Positions 10,574 to 19,556 of a DNA stretch of 60,327 nt are shown piece after piece (the first letter of the stretch is position 1; the number at the start of each line of letters is the position of its first letter). The translations under genes and the position numbers were made by a program. The notes under the pieces were generated by a model. The model was not told the DNA's origin. It saw only the letters and a list, made by a program, of their open reading frames with translations, and ran no database searches. The stretch lies in NCBI GenBank assembly GCA_016218925.1, contig JACRCR010000072.1, forward strand, positions 1-60,327. Direction: 5' to 3'. The DNA comes from Deltaproteobacteria bacterium (lineage in GTDB: Bacteria > Desulfobacterota > Binatia > UBA1149 > CAITLU01).

Positions 10574-11210
10574 GGATCGCTCCTCCCTCACGTGCTTGCG
10601 CCGCTCCAGCCAGGCGCAGGTTGTCGAGCATCTGGTCAACGAAGGTCTCGAGCGTGTGCTCGAGGCTGAAACGCTTCGGGTCCAGGTAGAATTGGGTTTC
10701 GGCGCCGATCACGGCGCTGGTGAAGAGCGCAGCCAGGGCGTCGGCATCAGCGTCGGCGCGGAACAGCGCGCCGTCCTGGCCGGCTCGGATGATGTTGCGA
10801 AGGAAGGCGCGAAAGCGGCGCATCATTCCGCGCATTTCTTCGACTACCGGGTCGTTGGTCTCGATCGATTCGACCATCAGTTTGATGGCGAAGCGCGGGC
10901 GGTCCTCGGAGGTGGCGTGCTGGGCGCATACCTCGGCGATGCGCCGCAGGCTCTCGTCCGGCGCCGCGGCGCGGCAGGCGCTTTGCACTCGCGTTTCGAA
11001 CTCGCCGATGCGGTCCATGACGGCCGCGGCCAGCAGGTCCTCCTTGCTGCGAAAATGGTGGTAGATGGCGCCCTTGGTGACGCCGGCTTCGCGCGCGATG
11101 CGGTCGATCGAGGTGCCCTGGTAGCCGTAGCGGGCAAAGCAACTGATCGCGATCGCGGTCAGGTCTCGCCGGCCGTCGCCGCTACGCCTGGAGCGTCCCT
11201 CGGGGAGCAT
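10566..11210 (-). CDS. TetR-family transcriptional regulator
   Basis: A 214-residue repressor. The DNA-binding domain is at residues about 14-60 (AISCFARYGYQGTSIDRIAR, then EAGVTKGAIYHHFRSKEDLL), followed by a helical ligand domain. It is the first gene of the leftward acyl-CoA dehydrogenase / alcohol dehydrogenase cluster and overlaps the next gene by 8 bases, so it probably controls that operon and itself in response to an acyl-CoA or alcohol ligand. A candidate dyad overlaps its start codon. Confidence 0.92.
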   Translation of the reverse strand: MLPEGRSRRSGDGRRDLTAIAISCFARYGYQGTSIDRIAREAGVTKGAIYHHFRSKEDLLAAAVMDRIGEFETRVQSACRAAAPDESLRRIAEVCAQHATSEDRPRFAIKLMVESIETNDPVVEEMRGMMRRFRAFLRNIIRAGQDGALFRADADADALAALFTSAVIGAETQFYLDPKRFSLEHTLETFVDQMLDNLRLAGAAQAREGGAIRD

Positions 11211-11227
11211 ACCGACCGTTTAGTATG
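11208..11227. promoter_or_regulatory. Candidate TetR operator
   Basis: CATAC-N10-GTATG dyad with perfect 5-bp arms, overlapping the TetR start codon and facing the divergent AhpD-like gene. It contains ACCGACCGTTTA, reminiscent of half-sites bound by fatty-acid TetR repressors. Only one copy is seen, so support is weak. Confidence 0.35.
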
Positions 11228-11334
11228 CCGCGTTAGGCTAGTCAAGGCTGTTTACGCACCTGTAAGAAGGACGCGGGAGCCTCGGCACCCGTTTGACTGC
11301 CCTGGCGGCGCCGACGATTCTGGCCGCGCTTTTC

Positions 11335-12462
11335 GTGGCCTACATCCGGCACATCGCCCCCGCCCAAGCCGGCGGGAGGCTCGCTCAGGTATACCGGGAG
11401 ATCCGTGGGGAAGTGCCGCGGGTGCCCAACCTGATGCAGGTCTTCAGCCTGCGGCCGGAGACCATGGAGGGCGTCTACCGCCTCTGGATAGCCATCATGT
11501 GGAGCGGTCGCACGCCGCGTCAGCTCAAGGAACTGCTGGCGGTGGTGATCGCCAAGGCGGCGCGCTGTGACTACTGCGCCGAGGCCCACATGATCTATCT
11601 GCTGGCCGCCGGGATGGATACCGACAGCGCGTGGGACGCCTGTACCCGGCTCGCCGAATCCGATGGACTTTCTCCCCGCGAGCGCGCAGCGCTGCGCTTT
11701 GCCGTGCGCCTGACCGCCGAACCCCGCGCAGTGCGCGCCAGCGACCGCGCCAGCCTGGCTGAGCTGTGGCCGTCGGTGGAGGAGAGGGTCGAACTGGTGG
11801 CGACAATCTCGGCCTTCAACAGCGTTACCCGGGTCGCCAACGCCCTCGGTGTGGTTTCGGAGATCCCGCGTGCGCTGCGCCGCTTCGAGAGCGGGCGTCG
11901 TGGCGTGATCGCGCTGCTGGCGAAGGTCTCGGCCCTCAGTCTGGACCTGGGCGAAAAGACCGTGCTCGGAGATCCCCCCGAGCAGAACCGCGCCGCGCTT
12001 CGCCTGCTGTTTCTCGACCAACTGGGGTTTGGCGCGCTGCCGCCCGGCTTCGAGCTTCTCGAGGCCTGCCCCGAGGTGTTCGACGGCCAGCTACGCGTCG
12101 TCAAGAAGTCGGTTGCGGTCATGCCGCGCGACCGCTGGATGCGCATCGGTCTGGTGGTGGGACGCCTGACCGGCTGCGAGTTCTTCGCGACCAACTGTGC
12201 GGACTGGCTCACGCAGCGAGGGGAGAGCGCCGACGACGTCATCGCGGCGAGCGAGGGGTCGCCGTCGAGTCTTCCCGACGGCGAGCACGCGTGTCTGCGC
12301 TTTGCCCGCGACTTCACCCTGCACTCGCACACGATCGACGAAGACCGCATCGTCGAGTTGCGGCGCCTGGGTCTGTCCGACGGTGCGATTCTCGATCTCG
12401 CTTACGTGACCGGCACCTTCAACGGCATGGTGTGTCTGGTCCTGGGGTTGGCGCCGTTCTAG
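11335..12462 (+). CDS. AhpD-like / carboxymuconolactone decarboxylase-family protein, duplicated domain
   Basis: A protein of about 375 residues with two AhpD-like all-helical halves. The first carries the peroxidase motif CDYCAEAH preceded by LKELLAVVIAKAAR; the second has VGRLTGCEFFATNCADW at the matching place, where the CxxC has become C-x6-C, and it may be inactive. Such proteins reduce peroxides or act as carboxymuconolactone decarboxylase homologues. The GTG at 11335 gives the typical start (AYIRHIAPAQAGGRLAQVYR); the frame also allows a TTG at 11293. It is divergent from the TetR operon and may share its control region. Confidence 0.78.
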   Translation: MAYIRHIAPAQAGGRLAQVYREIRGEVPRVPNLMQVFSLRPETMEGVYRLWIAIMWSGRTPRQLKELLAVVIAKAARCDYCAEAHMIYLLAAGMDTDSAWDACTRLAESDGLSPRERAALRFAVRLTAEPRAVRASDRASLAELWPSVEERVELVATISAFNSVTRVANALGVVSEIPRALRRFESGRRGVIALLAKVSALSLDLGEKTVLGDPPEQNRAALRLLFLDQLGFGALPPGFELLEACPEVFDGQLRVVKKSVAVMPRDRWMRIGLVVGRLTGCEFFATNCADWLTQRGESADDVIAASEGSPSSLPDGEHACLRFARDFTLHSHTIDEDRIVELRRLGLSDGAILDLAYVTGTFNGMVCLVLGLAPF

Positions 12463-12496
12463 AATCGGCTGCCGGCTTTTCGTGACAAGGAGAGAG

Positions 12497-13507
12497 ATGG
12501 TGGAATCGGCGCAAGTTTCCGGGAAGGTCTTCCGCTTTCTGTCGACGATGCACCCGTCGTTGTCGAAGGCGGAGCGCAAACGCTACGCCGAGTACGATCC
12601 CGACAAGTGGTATCCGTGGACCGGCGACATTGCCGCCGAGTTCACCGACCTGGTGCGGCGCTCGCCGCGCGACACCAGTTTCGCGCGCGGCTTCGCCTAT
12701 GCCGCGCAAAAAGGTCTTCCCGAAGACGTCAAGATGAGCGCCGGCGAATTGGTGCGCGATCTTGCCACACTGCCGGGCGTGTACACCGACGGAACCGGCA
12801 GCGGTTTCGATGTGCGGATCGAGGGACCCGGTCGTGCGCTGGTCAGCTTCGGCGGGATGCCGGGCTTCACCAACGCGTGCATCGTCGTGCTCGGCGAACT
12901 GACCCAGCGCCTGCAGGCGGCCGGAGCCAAGGGGCTCGACGTCAAGCATGCAGAAGGCTGCCGGCTTCAGGGCGCCGAGGCGTGCAACTTCCAGGTGCAG
13001 TGGTCCGCGCACGGCGATCCTGCAGGCCTCGGTAGCGGCGGCGAGGCGCGACCGGCTGCTGCGCGGCCTGCGCCGTCGCCTCAGGCCGTGCCCGCCGCTG
13101 CGCCGCGCGAGCCGGCTGCGCCGGCTTCGCGTCCTGCGCCGCCGCCGCAGGTTTCCGTCGCGCCCGCGAGCGCGACGACGCTGCGGCCGCCGCCGCCATC
13201 GCGTTCCGACGCTGCGGCTGCACGCGCCGTTCGCCCGAGCGCACCTGCAACGCCGCGACCTTCCGTCAGCAGCGACCCGGCCGCCGGCGGCGGCTCCGCG
13301 CAGGATCTTTTCGAGCAACTGCGCGTACGCCTTCTGGACGCGGAGCAGAACGCCGCCCGCCACGTCGAACTCGAAGCGCGCATCGCCGAGCTCGAGGATG
13401 AACTGGCCGCCGCCGGCGACGATCTCGACGCCGCGCGCGCCGAGGCCCAGGCGGCGCGCGACGCCCTCGACGAGTTGCGCCGCCGCATCCGCGAACTTGT
13501 CGGGTAG
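12497..13507 (+). CDS. V4R/HNOB-like sensor domain with Pro/Ala linker and coiled coil
   Basis: A 336-residue protein. An AAGGAG site fixes the ATG at 12497. Residues about 1-170 form a compact domain (VSGKVFRFLSTMHPSLSKAE, WYPWTGDIAAEFTDLVRR) ending HAEGCRLQGAEACNFQVQW, a C-x6-C ending like that of 4-vinyl-reductase and haem-NO-binding-type sensors. A 90-residue Pro/Ala/Ser linker follows, then a coiled coil (LFEQLRVRLLDAEQNAARHV to the end). The gene's last bases overlap the trmJ start. It probably senses a small ligand or acts as a scaffold; the domain assignment is tentative. Confidence 0.6.
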   Translation: MVESAQVSGKVFRFLSTMHPSLSKAERKRYAEYDPDKWYPWTGDIAAEFTDLVRRSPRDTSFARGFAYAAQKGLPEDVKMSAGELVRDLATLPGVYTDGTGSGFDVRIEGPGRALVSFGGMPGFTNACIVVLGELTQRLQAAGAKGLDVKHAEGCRLQGAEACNFQVQWSAHGDPAGLGSGGEARPAAARPAPSPQAVPAAAPREPAAPASRPAPPPQVSVAPASATTLRPPPPSRSDAAAARAVRPSAPATPRPSVSSDPAAGGGSAQDLFEQLRVRLLDAEQNAARHVELEARIAELEDELAAAGDDLDAARAEAQAARDALDELRRRIRELVG

Positions 13508-14384
13508 CCGCACTCTCCCGGCGCCGCGCGTCGTGCTGCTCGAGCCGCGGCGCGGCACCAACGTCGGAGCCGTGTGCCGCGCCGTCAAGAACATGGGGGC
13601 GTCGGGCCTGGCGGTAGTCGGCGGTGAGTTCGACGCCGTCGAAGCCGAGCGCACCTCGGTACACGCGCGCGACGTCTTCGCTTCGCGACTGGAAGTCTCC
13701 TCTTTCGAGGAGGCGGTTGCAGGCTGCGGTCTGATCATCGGGACCACATCGCGCTCTACGCCGTGGCGGATGCCGGTGGCGCCGATCGGTCAGGTCGCGC
13801 GCGAAGCGATCCGCGCAGCACGGCGAGCCGGCATCGAAGAGGCGCCGGCGGCGGCCGCTGTTGCGCTCGGACCGCGGCGCGCAGTAGACGCGCCGGCGCT
13901 GCTACCCTGCGCGCTGGTGTTCGGTCGCGAGGACCGCGGGCTCTCCAACGAGGAACTGTCGCGCTGCCACCGGCTGGCCTACGTTCCGACCGCCGACGAG
14001 TACGCGTCGCTCAATCTCGCACAGGCGGCGGTGGTGTGTCTGTACGAGTGGTTCGTCGCCGGCCAGGAAGAGGAGCAGCAGTCCGCGCCTGCGCCCGGGC
14101 CGGCGCCGCAGCCGCCGGCGGCCGGCCACGCGCGCCAGGCCGAGGCAGCCTCGGTGTCGGCTGCCCTCGGCGATCTTCGCGGCGCGCTGATCGACATCGG
14201 TTTCCTGCCCGCCGACCAGCCCGAGCGTGTGATGGCCGCTATTGCGTCGTTGCTCACCCGTGCCGGCCTCGACGACCGCGAGGTTCGCATCGTGCGGGGC
14301 ATCGCCCGGCAGATGCGCTGGTTCGCCTCGGGCGGCGCCGGCGTTGCCGAGCGCAAGCGCGCCGAGGGCCGCAAGCTTCGTTGA
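13497..14384 (+). CDS. trmJ: SpoU-family tRNA (Nm32) 2'-O-methyltransferase TrmJ
   Basis: A protein of about 295 residues. It transfers a methyl group from SAM to the 2'-OH of tRNA residue 32. The knotted SPOUT domain shows VVLLEPRRGTNVGAVCRAVK, GTTSRS, LVFGREDRGLSNEELSRC and YASLNLAQAAVVCLYEWF, all typical of the TrmJ/LasT group. A C-terminal helical extension (about residues 190-295) is also typical. The TTG at 13497 is chosen because it keeps the first beta strand; a GTG at 13533 would cut into it. It overlaps the preceding gene by 11 bases. Confident as to family, less so as to start. Confidence 0.88.
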   Translation: MSGSRTLPAPRVVLLEPRRGTNVGAVCRAVKNMGASGLAVVGGEFDAVEAERTSVHARDVFASRLEVSSFEEAVAGCGLIIGTTSRSTPWRMPVAPIGQVAREAIRAARRAGIEEAPAAAAVALGPRRAVDAPALLPCALVFGREDRGLSNEELSRCHRLAYVPTADEYASLNLAQAAVVCLYEWFVAGQEEEQQSAPAPGPAPQPPAAGHARQAEAASVSAALGDLRGALIDIGFLPADQPERVMAAIASLLTRAGLDDREVRIVRGIARQMRWFASGGAGVAERKRAEGRKLR

Positions 14385-14487
14385 CCGCGCGCCGGCCTGC
14401 GGGCTGTTGCATGGAGCCGGGGCGGGCAGTACGGTTGCCGGACTTTTTTCGGGGGCGTTCGCCGAGGGTGCCCGAGCTGGAGGTTCG

Positions 14488-14787
14488 ATGGTCGTCGTTA
14501 TTGCCAAGATCAAGGCGAAAGCGGAGCACGCGCAGGAAGTCGCGGGTCTGTTTCAAGAGATGGTAGCGTGGGTTTGCGCCAACGAGGACGGCACCGCCAC
14601 CTACAGTTGCAACCGCTCCAAGAGCGACCCGAGCGAATTCGTGTTCTTCGAGCGCTACCGCGACGAAGCGGCTTTCCAAGCCCACTCGCGCACCCCGCGC
14701 TTCGGCGAATTGATCGGCAAGCTGGCCGGTAAGCTCGACGGCGGCATGGAACTGACGCTGCTCGACGAAGTCGCAGCGAAGATCTGA
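14488..14787 (+). CDS. Antibiotic-biosynthesis-monooxygenase (ABM) domain protein
   Basis: A 99-residue dimeric alpha-beta barrel protein. A GGAGG site lies 4 bases before the ATG at 14488. The pattern VVIAKIKAKAEHAQEVAGLF, GTATYSCNRSKSDPSEFVFF and YRDEAAFQAHSRTPRF is the ABM/YgiN fold, which includes quinol monooxygenases and haem-degrading enzymes. The position-specific His of many members is seen as AHSRTPRF. It lies just upstream of the RND/MMPL transporter gene. The substrate is unknown. Confidence 0.85.
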   Translation: MVVVIAKIKAKAEHAQEVAGLFQEMVAWVCANEDGTATYSCNRSKSDPSEFVFFERYRDEAAFQAHSRTPRFGELIGKLAGKLDGGMELTLLDEVAAKI

Positions 14788-14833
14788 CCGCGGCCAGCCA
14801 GCCGGGAAGGGCGGCCGCGAGAATCGAGGTCTC

Positions 14834-17602
14834 TTGAAGCGCTGGATCGTCTCGTTGGCGCGGCGTCCGCGCCTCTCCGTCGCCGTCCTGCTGGCGGTGA
14901 CGGCGGTCGCTCTGGGCGGCCTCACCCGAATTCGCTTCGACGGCTCGCTGGCTTCGCTGAGCGTTCCCGACGATCCCGCCCGCGTCTTCAACGAAGAGAT
15001 CGCAAGGCAGTTCGGCGACGAGGAGATCGGCATCGTTCTGCTCGAAGCGGACGATGTCTACGCGCCGGAGGTGATCGAGACCCTGGCGGGGCTCACTCGC
15101 GATCTCGGCGCCATTCCCGGCGTGAGCCGCACGCTGAGTCTGGCCAACGCTTCCGACGCCACGCAGGACGTCTTCAGCCCGCCGCCGCTGCTGCCCGACG
15201 GCCCGATCGATGCCGGCGCCGTCGCGCATCTGCGCGAGCGGGTGAAGGCCAATCCGATCTACATTCCGCATCTGGTGGCCGTGGACGGCAAGGCACTGGC
15301 GATCACGGTGTTCTTCAAGGGCGCGGTGACCACCGCCGATGAAGCCGCGGTGGACGCGTCGGTGCTGGGCGTACTGGAAACATACAAGAGCCGCGCGCCG
15401 CTGTCCTACACCGGGATGTCGCACATTCGCGTGCAGGCGGTGGAGCGGATGCGCGGCGATCTGCTCGGATTCCTGCCGATCAGCCTCGCACTGATGGCGG
15501 TGGTTCTGTGGTTCATGTTCCGTTCGGTGCGCGCGGTGGTGCTGCCGCTGGTCGCCCTGGGTATGGGAGTCGGCTGTCTGGTCGGCATGATGGGCTGGTT
15601 CGACGAGCCGATCACGCTCGCCACGCTGGTGCTGCCGTCGTTGCTGCTGGTGATCGGCGGCTCCTACGCGATCCACATCGTCGACGCGTATCTCGAGCAT
15701 CTGCGCGACGCCGGCGCTCGAGGCATCGCCCCCGAGGTCCTGTTCGCGCGCACTTTGCAATCGGTCGCGCTTCCGGTGCTGGTCTCGGCCGTGACCAACG
15801 CGATCGGTTTCGGATCGCTGGTGATCCATCCGATCCCTGCCATTGCCGGGCTCGGCAAGTTCGCGGTGCTCGGCACCGCGATCGTCACGGTCGGGTGTCT
15901 GCTCGGCATTCCGCTGGTGTTTCTGTGCCTGCCCACGACCCGGCGCACCGCTCCCGGGACCGCCGCCGATCATGCCGCGGGCGAGATGCCGCGTCTGGAT
16001 CGCGCGGTGCGCTGGGCCGGAGCGCTGGTGATCGACCACCGCGGCCGGGTGCTCGCCTGCGCTGCTTTGCTCACGATCGCCGGAGGCTGGGCCGCCGGTC
16101 GTGTCACGGTCGATACCGATTTCCTCAAAGCGTTCCGCGAAAGTTCGCCGGTGCGGCGCAGCTTCGCCTCGATCAGCGACAAGCTCGCCGGCCCCAATCC
16201 GATCGCCGTCGTCCTCACCGGTCCCACCCCGGGCTACTTCCGCGACATCGCCTCCTTGAGGCGGGTGAACGACTTCCAGGAGTTTTGCGAGGAACTCGAC
16301 GGCGTCGACAAGAGCATTTCGCTGATCGACTACATGGAGGAACTCGACCTCGGCCTGCAGAGCATCGCCGGCGAGGTATCGGTCGACGAGTCCGGCAACG
16401 TCGTCGAGCAGCCGCCTGCGAAGAGTTTCTGGCTGGCGCCGGCCGAGCAGCTTCCGCAGATCTTCCAGCTCGTCGCGGCCAGCCCGCGCACTTTTTCGGG
16501 GCTCGTCGATCGCGACTTCCAGCGCCTGCATCTGACACTGCGCACCTCGCTCACCGGTTCTCGCGAAACCGCCGAACTGGTCGAACAGATCAAGCGATAC
16601 GGGTCGGTGGTGTTCCCGCACGCGGTAGACGTCCAGCTCACCGGCACGCTGGTGGTGATGAGCGCGATTTCCGATCGCATCCTGCAAGGGCAGGTCGAGA
16701 GTACCGCTTTGGCGTTCGCCATCATCTTCGTGCTGCTGTCGCTGATGTTCCTGTCGTTGCGCGTGGGCATCGTCGCGATGATCCCCAACATCGTTCCCAA
16801 CGTGTTGTTCTTCGGCGTGATGGGACTGGGCGGCATCGAACTCAACCTGGCCACCAGCATCATCGCCGCGGTCGCGCTCGGCGTCTCGGTGGACGATACC
16901 GTCCACTACATGGCGCGCCTGAACCGTCTGGTGAAGACCACCGCGAGCCAGCGCGAGGCGCTCCTGGAGACCCTCGGTTTCATCGGCCGGCCGGTGGTGG
17001 CCACCACATTGACGCTGGCGGCGGGCTTCATGGTCATGCTGACGTCGAACTTCGTCATCATCAGCGCCTTCGGCTGGCTGACCGCGATGACGATGCTGAT
17101 CGCGATGGTCTGCAACCTGCTGCTGCTGCCGGCCATCCTGGCCACCGTGCCGGTGGTTAGCGTCTGGGATCTGGCTTCTTCGCGGCTGGGTCCGCGCCCG
17201 CACGTGACGATTCCGCTGTTTCACGGCCTCGGCCGCTTCGGCGTGCGCCTGGTGGTTCTGCTCGGGCGCCTGCGCACTTTCGCACGCGGAGATTACCTGG
17301 CCCGCAAGGGAGAGGAAGGGCACGAGATGTACCTGCTGATGGCCGGCAACGCCGAGGTACAACTGGACGGCGGCACGCACATCCCGCTCGGGCGCGGCGG
17401 CATCGTCGGTGAAATGGCGGTGCTGCGCCGCTCTCTGCGCGGAGCCGACGTGATCGCGACCTCCGACGTATATGCGCTGGTCATCGACAAGGATTTCCTG
17501 CGCCGCCTGCGTATCCGCTATCCGCGGCTGGCCGCCAAGTTCTTTCTCAACGTGGCGCGTATCCTCAGCGATCGCCTGGAAGAGTCCAACCGGCGCAGGT
17601 AG
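14834..17602 (+). CDS. RND/MMPL-family transporter fused to a cyclic-nucleotide-binding domain
   Basis: A 922-residue inner-membrane protein of the RND/MMPL superfamily. Each half has one N-terminal helix, a large periplasmic loop and a bundle of helices (about residues 211-365 and 620-760). The proton-relay region reads SIIAAVALGVSVDDTVHYMA. Residues about 813-922 form a CRP-type cyclic-nucleotide-binding domain: FARGDYLARKGEEGHEMYLL, then GRGGIVGEMAVLRRSLRGAD, then a closing helix. Transporters of this class move lipids, hopanoids or drugs. The cytoplasmic tail suggests gating or localisation by a nucleotide, and is unusual. The TTG at 14834 is the only plausible start. Confidence 0.9.
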   Translation: MKRWIVSLARRPRLSVAVLLAVTAVALGGLTRIRFDGSLASLSVPDDPARVFNEEIARQFGDEEIGIVLLEADDVYAPEVIETLAGLTRDLGAIPGVSRTLSLANASDATQDVFSPPPLLPDGPIDAGAVAHLRERVKANPIYIPHLVAVDGKALAITVFFKGAVTTADEAAVDASVLGVLETYKSRAPLSYTGMSHIRVQAVERMRGDLLGFLPISLALMAVVLWFMFRSVRAVVLPLVALGMGVGCLVGMMGWFDEPITLATLVLPSLLLVIGGSYAIHIVDAYLEHLRDAGARGIAPEVLFARTLQSVALPVLVSAVTNAIGFGSLVIHPIPAIAGLGKFAVLGTAIVTVGCLLGIPLVFLCLPTTRRTAPGTAADHAAGEMPRLDRAVRWAGALVIDHRGRVLACAALLTIAGGWAAGRVTVDTDFLKAFRESSPVRRSFASISDKLAGPNPIAVVLTGPTPGYFRDIASLRRVNDFQEFCEELDGVDKSISLIDYMEELDLGLQSIAGEVSVDESGNVVEQPPAKSFWLAPAEQLPQIFQLVAASPRTFSGLVDRDFQRLHLTLRTSLTGSRETAELVEQIKRYGSVVFPHAVDVQLTGTLVVMSAISDRILQGQVESTALAFAIIFVLLSLMFLSLRVGIVAMIPNIVPNVLFFGVMGLGGIELNLATSIIAAVALGVSVDDTVHYMARLNRLVKTTASQREALLETLGFIGRPVVATTLTLAAGFMVMLTSNFVIISAFGWLTAMTMLIAMVCNLLLLPAILATVPVVSVWDLASSRLGPRPHVTIPLFHGLGRFGVRLVVLLGRLRTFARGDYLARKGEEGHEMYLLMAGNAEVQLDGGTHIPLGRGGIVGEMAVLRRSLRGADVIATSDVYALVIDKDFLRRLRIRYPRLAAKFFLNVARILSDRLEESNRRR

Positions 17603-17667
17603 CATCCCGGCTCCGAGTAGCCCAAGCCCGCGGGCAACCCCGCGCCAGACCGACAAGGAGTCAGCAA

Positions 17668-18759
17668 GTGCCCAGAGCCGCCGTCGTCTATCGAAAAGAC
17701 CAGCCCATGAAGATCGAGGAGATCTCGCTGCGCCCCGTTGGCGAACACGAGGTGCTGGTGCAGATCGCGGCCTGCGGGGTCTGTCACAGCGATCTGTCGG
17801 CGCTCAACGAATTCTTCGCGTGTCCGACTCCGGTGATCCTGGGCCACGAGGCTGCCGGGATCGTCCAGAGCGTGGGCTCGGCCGTCAGTGCCTTTGCGCC
17901 CGGCGATGCGGTGCTGGCCGCGTGGTCGCCGGCCTGCGGGCACTGCCGGTTTTGCAAGCGCGGCCGTCCTCAGCTCTGCAATCTGGCCGACGATCCCGGT
18001 TCGCGGGCGAATGACCGCGTAAGTGCCGGCGGGCAAACGGTGACGCAATTCCTTGGCGTGGGCGGGTTTTGCGAGCAGACCATCCTGGCCGACAACGCGC
18101 TGGTCAAGATCGATCCGACGATGCCGCTCGACCGCGCGGCTCTGCTCGGCTGCGCGGTGATCACCGGCTACGGAGCGGTCCGCTACGCCGCCCAGGTGCG
18201 CGCCGGCGACGAAGTGGGGGTGTTCGGTTGCGGAGGCATCGGGCTCAACATCATCCAGGGAGCGCGGCTGCAGGGCGCGTCGCTGATCGTCGCGATCGAT
18301 CTCGACGACACCAAGCTCGAGATGGCGCGTCGCATCGGAGCCACCCACACGCTGCGCGGCGACGCGCCGGATCTGCACAAGACGCTGCGCGGAATGACGC
18401 GCGAGCGCGCCGGTCTGGACTTCGCGTTCGACGCGGTCGGCAGCGTCGAGATCGCACGGGTCGGATTCCTCGCCATCGCCAAGGGCGGCGAAGTGATCCT
18501 GGTCGGGCTCGCGCATCAGAAGGACAAGCTGTCGATCTCGCAGATCGCAGCGGTGACGCAGGAGAAGGTCGTGCGCGGCACCACCAACGGCTCGACCGAT
18601 ACCTGGAAGACCGTGCCTGAACTGATCCGCCTCTATCAGGACCACAAGCTGATGCTCGACGAACTGGTCAGCCGTACCTACGCGCTCGATGACGTCAACC
18701 AGGCGATGGACGATCTGCGCAGCGGCCGCAACGCACGCGGCGTGGTCGTGATGGGATGA
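17668..18759 (+). CDS. Zinc-dependent alcohol dehydrogenase, class III / NDMA-dependent-like
   Basis: A 363-residue medium-chain dehydrogenase. The GTG start has an AAGGAG site. Zinc ligands: CGVCHSDLSALN, GHEAAG and the structural CGHCRFCKRGRPQLC; nucleotide binding: VGVFGCGGIGLNIIQGA, followed by the acidic VAIDLDDTKLEMA that favours NAD(H). The overall pattern is nearest to the class III / nicotinoprotein-type enzymes that oxidise primary alcohols or aldehyde adducts. It overlaps the next gene by ATGA. The sequence is clearly different from the alcohol dehydrogenase at 7172-8191. Confidence 0.9.
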   Translation: MPRAAVVYRKDQPMKIEEISLRPVGEHEVLVQIAACGVCHSDLSALNEFFACPTPVILGHEAAGIVQSVGSAVSAFAPGDAVLAAWSPACGHCRFCKRGRPQLCNLADDPGSRANDRVSAGGQTVTQFLGVGGFCEQTILADNALVKIDPTMPLDRAALLGCAVITGYGAVRYAAQVRAGDEVGVFGCGGIGLNIIQGARLQGASLIVAIDLDDTKLEMARRIGATHTLRGDAPDLHKTLRGMTRERAGLDFAFDAVGSVEIARVGFLAIAKGGEVILVGLAHQKDKLSISQIAAVTQEKVVRGTTNGSTDTWKTVPELIRLYQDHKLMLDELVSRTYALDDVNQAMDDLRSGRNARGVVVMG

Positions 18760-19499
18760 GCGAAGCGGTGCACGACCAGGCGGCGGTCGATCTGCGACGG
18801 GCCCGCCGCCGGTGTAGAGAGGCGGCGGCAGCGGTGTCCGCGATCGCGCTGTTGTGCCACCTCGCGTGCGCCGCGAGTGCGGCTTCGGCGGACGAGCCCG
18901 GCAAGCCGCAGCTTCCTCCCTCGATGCTGCTGTTTGGCGATGAGCACGATCCGGAGCGGCCCGTCGCGCCGGTGCCGCAGCCAACCGGCAGGGGCATCGT
19001 CGCCGCGAAGCTGGTGGTGGCGGGTGACGCGCAGGTTCTCGAATACGACGGCGATGCGAAGGACACGACGGCGATCGTCGTCGACGTACGGCTGGAGCCG
19101 GGCTCGACGACGCCTGATTTCACCGCGGCTTCGGTGCATGCACGGCGCGGCGGCGCCCAGGCCGCAGGTCCCGCCGAGGTCGCGCTGCTCGCCGCGTGTG
19201 TGCTGTCCAAGGATGCCGCGGTCACGGTCACGGTAGCGGCCGGCACACGTCGCGCGACCTGGACCGTGCACATCGGCGACTCGGAGTTCCTTTGCGCGGA
19301 GTCTTCCACGCGGCTTGCTCTGCTGGCGGCGAGCGGCAGCTTTCGTCTCAGCGCCAAGACCACCGGCGACGCCGGTGCGCGGTTGCTGCTGCTGTTTGCC
19401 GCGCCGGCGGCCGAACTGTCGGCGGTCGAGTTTCCCGGAGCCACGATCCCTGTGGAGGCCGTGTCTCAGCCGCGAGCGGCTCGCGCTGAGGCCGATTGA
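18756..19499 (+). CDS. Hypothetical exported protein
   Basis: A 247-residue protein with a long basic start and a hydrophobic signal segment (AAAVSAIALLCHLACAASAA, ending about residue 45). The mature part is beta-rich, with a Pro stretch PERPVAPVPQPTGRG and strands such as DTTAIVVDVRLEPGSTTPDF. It overlaps the alcohol dehydrogenase gene by ATGA and may be co-translated with it. I do not recognise the family. An internal start near residue 20 is possible. Confidence 0.6.
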   Translation: MSEAVHDQAAVDLRRARRRCREAAAAVSAIALLCHLACAASAASADEPGKPQLPPSMLLFGDEHDPERPVAPVPQPTGRGIVAAKLVVAGDAQVLEYDGDAKDTTAIVVDVRLEPGSTTPDFTAASVHARRGGAQAAGPAEVALLAACVLSKDAAVTVTVAAGTRRATWTVHIGDSEFLCAESSTRLALLAASGSFRLSAKTTGDAGARLLLLFAAPAAELSAVEFPGATIPVEAVSQPRAARAEAD

Positions 19500-19556
19500 G
19501 TTACGCGGCAGACCGGGCGATATTCCGCCACCATTTGCGCGCAGGAGTTCAGCTTC

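Noticed and set aside
14510-17656. 1048-codon leftward frame
   Set aside because: Antisense to the transporter gene, His/Gln/Arg/Asp-rich low-complexity product; a GC-codon shadow.
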